From assembly GCA_948735595.1 (NCBI GenBank), contig CAPXSA010000027.1, forward strand, positions 1 through 64,000: a stretch of 64,000 nucleotides of DNA, in the 5' to 3' direction. The first letter of the stretch is position 1, and each line of letters begins with the position of its first letter. This DNA comes from an uncultured Clostridia bacterium. Its GTDB lineage: Bacteria > Bacillota > Clostridia > TANB77 > CAG-508. Both the position numbers and the translations under genes were made by a program. Under the pieces are notes generated by a model, which worked only from the letters and a program-made list of their open reading frames with translations, did not search any database and had not been told where the DNA came from. Positions 61,867-64,000 of this stretch are shown piece by piece.

Positions 61867-64000
61867 ATTGCCACTCACAATTTGCTAAACAAATCTTTGC
61901 GCTTGTAACTTTCTTTCCCAATGCTTGTTCTAATGCTTTTCGATAAATGTCAATTTGTATTTGATACTTATCTGCTACTTGTTTTTCTTTTCCTTTTGGC
62001 ACATAGTCTGTTTTGAAATCTACTAAATGCACTTGTTCTTGCTCATCTATATAGTATAAATCGATCATCCCTTGTACTAAAATATTTTTTTCAGAGCCTG
62101 CTTCCTTTGCTTCTTTAAAAATTTCCTTAGCTGGTAGATTGATATAAAATGGTTGCTCTTTGTATATTTGTTTTGCTTTTTTTAGTTTTTGGAATAGTTC
62201 TGATTTTGTATAACTATATACTAAATTAGCATCTATCGCTTCTGCTTCTATTGATGTAATGATTTCTTTTTGTACTAATTCTTGAACTAAATTTTGAATA
62301 TCTTGTAATTCATATTCTTTTCTTTCATCTAATTTTTGAATACATAAGTGGACTAAAGTTCCTTTTTGTGCAGGGGTTAGTTTAGTTACTTCCTCACTTC
62401 CTAATGCTTTTACTTGTATGTACTGCAATTGATTTAATGTCTGCATTTCTTCTAAATTTTCAGTTTTTTCTTTTGTACTACTTCCATCTTCTTCCCAATT
62501 TGCTTGGCTTTCTAAAGAAGGAAGCTGATTTACTTGTTCTTGTTTTAACTTAGTTACAGAAGTTTTGGTTGGAAGTTTTGTATCTACTTCATAAGCATAT
62601 TTCCATTCCAAGCTTTGTTTTAATTTAGAAAGTTCGGTGTCTTTTTGCTTTTCTACTTCTTCTTGAATTACCTTTGTAATTTCTATTTCTTCTTTCTCTT
62701 GTGTCACTTGCAATTCCTTGATTAAATCTTGTTTTGCAAAAGTTTGTAAAGTTATGATATCACTTAATTCTAATTGTTTTCCTTTTAAAGATATCGTTTT
62801 TCCTTGATAAAATAGATATACATATTCTAACCAATCTAAATAGGAACTACATTTTTTCATCAGCTTATAATCTATCTTAAACGCTTCATCCTCATACATA
62901 GCTAAGTTTTTTTCTTTTTCTTGCAAAGCTTTTTGAAAATCCTTGCTTCTTCCTGTGATAATTAGTTTTTCTTTTGCTCTTGTTAAAGCAACATACAAAA
63001 TTCTTTCTTCTTCTGAAAGGGTTTCTTGTTTTATTTTTAGGCTAATTGCTTTTTTTGCAGTAGTTGTATATTTTAGCTTTTTAGCAGTATCAATTAAAGT
63101 TGGTCCTAGTCCTAAATCTTGATGCATTAAAATAACTTCATTTAAATCTCTTAAATTAAATTTCTTATGTGTATGGCTTAGAAATACCACTGGAAATTCT
63201 AACCCTTTACTTTTGTGTATACTCATAATACGAACAACATTAGCACTTTCTCCAATTAATTTCGCTGAACTCAAGTCTCCATTTTGTTTTTTTAGCTTTT
63301 CAATAAATTGGATAAAATGAAATAATCCTTTAAAACTTGCTGTTTCATATTGTTTTGCTTTCTCAAACAAAGTCTTTAAATTAGCTTGTCTCATTTCTCC
63401 ATTTGGTAATAGTCCTACATACTGGTAATATCCGGTATCTAAATAGATTTGCCAAATTAGTTCATCTAAAGGCAAATATTCTGATTGTGCTCTCCATTTT
63501 TCTAATTTTTCTAAAATTGCTTCTATCTTGCTTTTTAGTGGTTCTTCACAAGATATTCTTGTTTTGATAAGGGCTTCATAAAAATTACAATTCCTATCTG
63601 TTAATCGAATCGTGATTAATTCATTATCTGTCATTTGCCCAATACTAGACCTTAACACTACTACGAGTGGAATATCTTGCATTGGATTGTTAATTAATTT
63701 TAAAATGGATAAAATGGTTTCAATTTCTACACTTTCTAAATAGGAAGTAGAACTATCACTAAATACTGGTAAGTCATAATCTGATAATTCTTTTTCATAA
63801 ATAGGTGCTAAAGTGCTTGTTGCTCTTAATAAAATGACAATATCTTTGGGTTCAATTTGTCTATATCCTTTTTTTCTGTCATATACTTGATAATCACTTT
63901 GTAGCAAGCCTTTAATACGTTTTGCTACAAATCTTGCTTCTAATACATCATCTTCTATTCTATCAGTATTTTCTTCTTCCTCTTCTTCACCAATGATAGC
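61841..64000 (-). CDS. addA: AddA helicase-nuclease, C-terminal part (runs off window)
   Basis: The frame stays open to base 64000, giving about 719 codons of the C-terminal part of a roughly 1200-residue protein. It has helicase motifs of the UvrD C-terminal domain (VVRIMSIHKSKGLEFPVVF; EERILYVALTRAKEKLIITG) and a RecB-like nuclease domain (VQGMIDLYYI, VHLVDFKTDYVPKG). With AddB it resects double-strand breaks. The last residues, VSLGTLV, and the stop codon are encoded by a REP-like palindrome, so the native C-terminus was replaced. Confidence 0.92.
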   Translation of the reverse strand, partial: AIIGEEEEEENTDRIEDDVLEARFVAKRIKGLLQSDYQVYDRKKGYRQIEPKDIVILLRATSTLAPIYEKELSDYDLPVFSDSSTSYLESVEIETILSILKLINNPMQDIPLVVVLRSSIGQMTDNELITIRLTDRNCNFYEALIKTRISCEEPLKSKIEAILEKLEKWRAQSEYLPLDELIWQIYLDTGYYQYVGLLPNGEMRQANLKTLFEKAKQYETASFKGLFHFIQFIEKLKKQNGDLSSAKLIGESANVVRIMSIHKSKGLEFPVVFLSHTHKKFNLRDLNEVILMHQDLGLGPTLIDTAKKLKYTTTAKKAISLKIKQETLSEEERILYVALTRAKEKLIITGRSKDFQKALQEKEKNLAMYEDEAFKIDYKLMKKCSSYLDWLEYVYLFYQGKTISLKGKQLELSDIITLQTFAKQDLIKELQVTQEKEEIEITKVIQEEVEKQKDTELSKLKQSLEWKYAYEVDTKLPTKTSVTKLKQEQVNQLPSLESQANWEEDGSSTKEKTENLEEMQTLNQLQYIQVKALGSEEVTKLTPAQKGTLVHLCIQKLDERKEYELQDIQNLVQELVQKEIITSIEAEAIDANLVYSYTKSELFQKLKKAKQIYKEQPFYINLPAKEIFKEAKEAGSEKNILVQGMIDLYYIDEQEQVHLVDFKTDYVPKGKEKQVADKYQIQIDIYRKALEQALGKKVTSAKICLANCEWQCVSLGTLV

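Overview
The window reads as a low-GC, spore-forming Bacillota genome, most likely an uncultivated gut-type Clostridium relative. Evidence: very AT-rich DNA, strong AGGAGG-type ribosome binding sites, TTGACA/TATAAT promoters, a CotJ spore-coat operon, a sortase with a YPQTG-sorted cohesin-like protein, and classic Firmicutes clusters (ylxM-ffh-rpsP-khpA-rimM-trmD-rplS, rplU-rpmA-obgE-trpS, lepA-rlmB). The taxon is inferred. Nearly all genes lie on the minus strand, and the standard genetic code fits.

Layout: 1-571 is a non-coding structured stretch with a strong leftward promoter. 572-6896 holds a membrane-anchored unknown, rlmB, a kinase-fold protein and lepA. 7044-11016 holds a LonB-type protease and the rimI-tsaB-tsaE (t6A) cluster, with rimI frameshifted. 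11629-15902 is the translation/secretion operon from ylxM to rplS. 16210-20454 holds a YgjP-like peptidase, folA-thyA, a PflX-like radical SAM protein and two acyl thioesterases (the first frameshifted). 21369-22991 is a sortase and its likely substrate. 24146-25660 is cotJC-cotJB-cotJA with Cys-rich extensions. 25738-35357 holds pyk, three unknowns including an HExxH protein, a glucan phosphorylase, an MFS transporter and a GT51 glycosyltransferase. 35357-37800 contains a frameshifted hydrolase, an XRE regulator, a decayed mobile-element zone and tRNA-Tyr and tRNA-CAT. 38073-43989 holds an unknown, fadD-like, tetR, mreB, an unknown membrane protein and lexA. 44085-46578 is a second debris zone. 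46582-49834 holds obgE, trpS, rpmA and rplU. 50616-54365 is an FtsX/ATPase ABC exporter. 54528-60475 holds a seven-FN3 protein, a small membrane protein and dnaE. 60557-64000 holds a RAYT (REP-associated tyrosine transposase), an RqcP-like S4 protein and the C-terminal part of AddA.

The most distinctive system is the RAYT gene plus a dispersed family of about 50-bp imperfect palindromes with a GGGAC...GTCCC core. Copies or derivatives lie at 9446, 35281, 54468, 60492 and 61816, with a weaker relative at 20457. They sit on or beside stop codons, and in addA and rimI they supply the last codons and the stop. Other notable points are three GC-richer orphan genes with their own promoters, a kinase-like gene inside the lepA-rlmB run, an L27 protein without the usual Firmicutes N-terminal extension (and no prp gene), and long low-complexity tails on L19 and L21.
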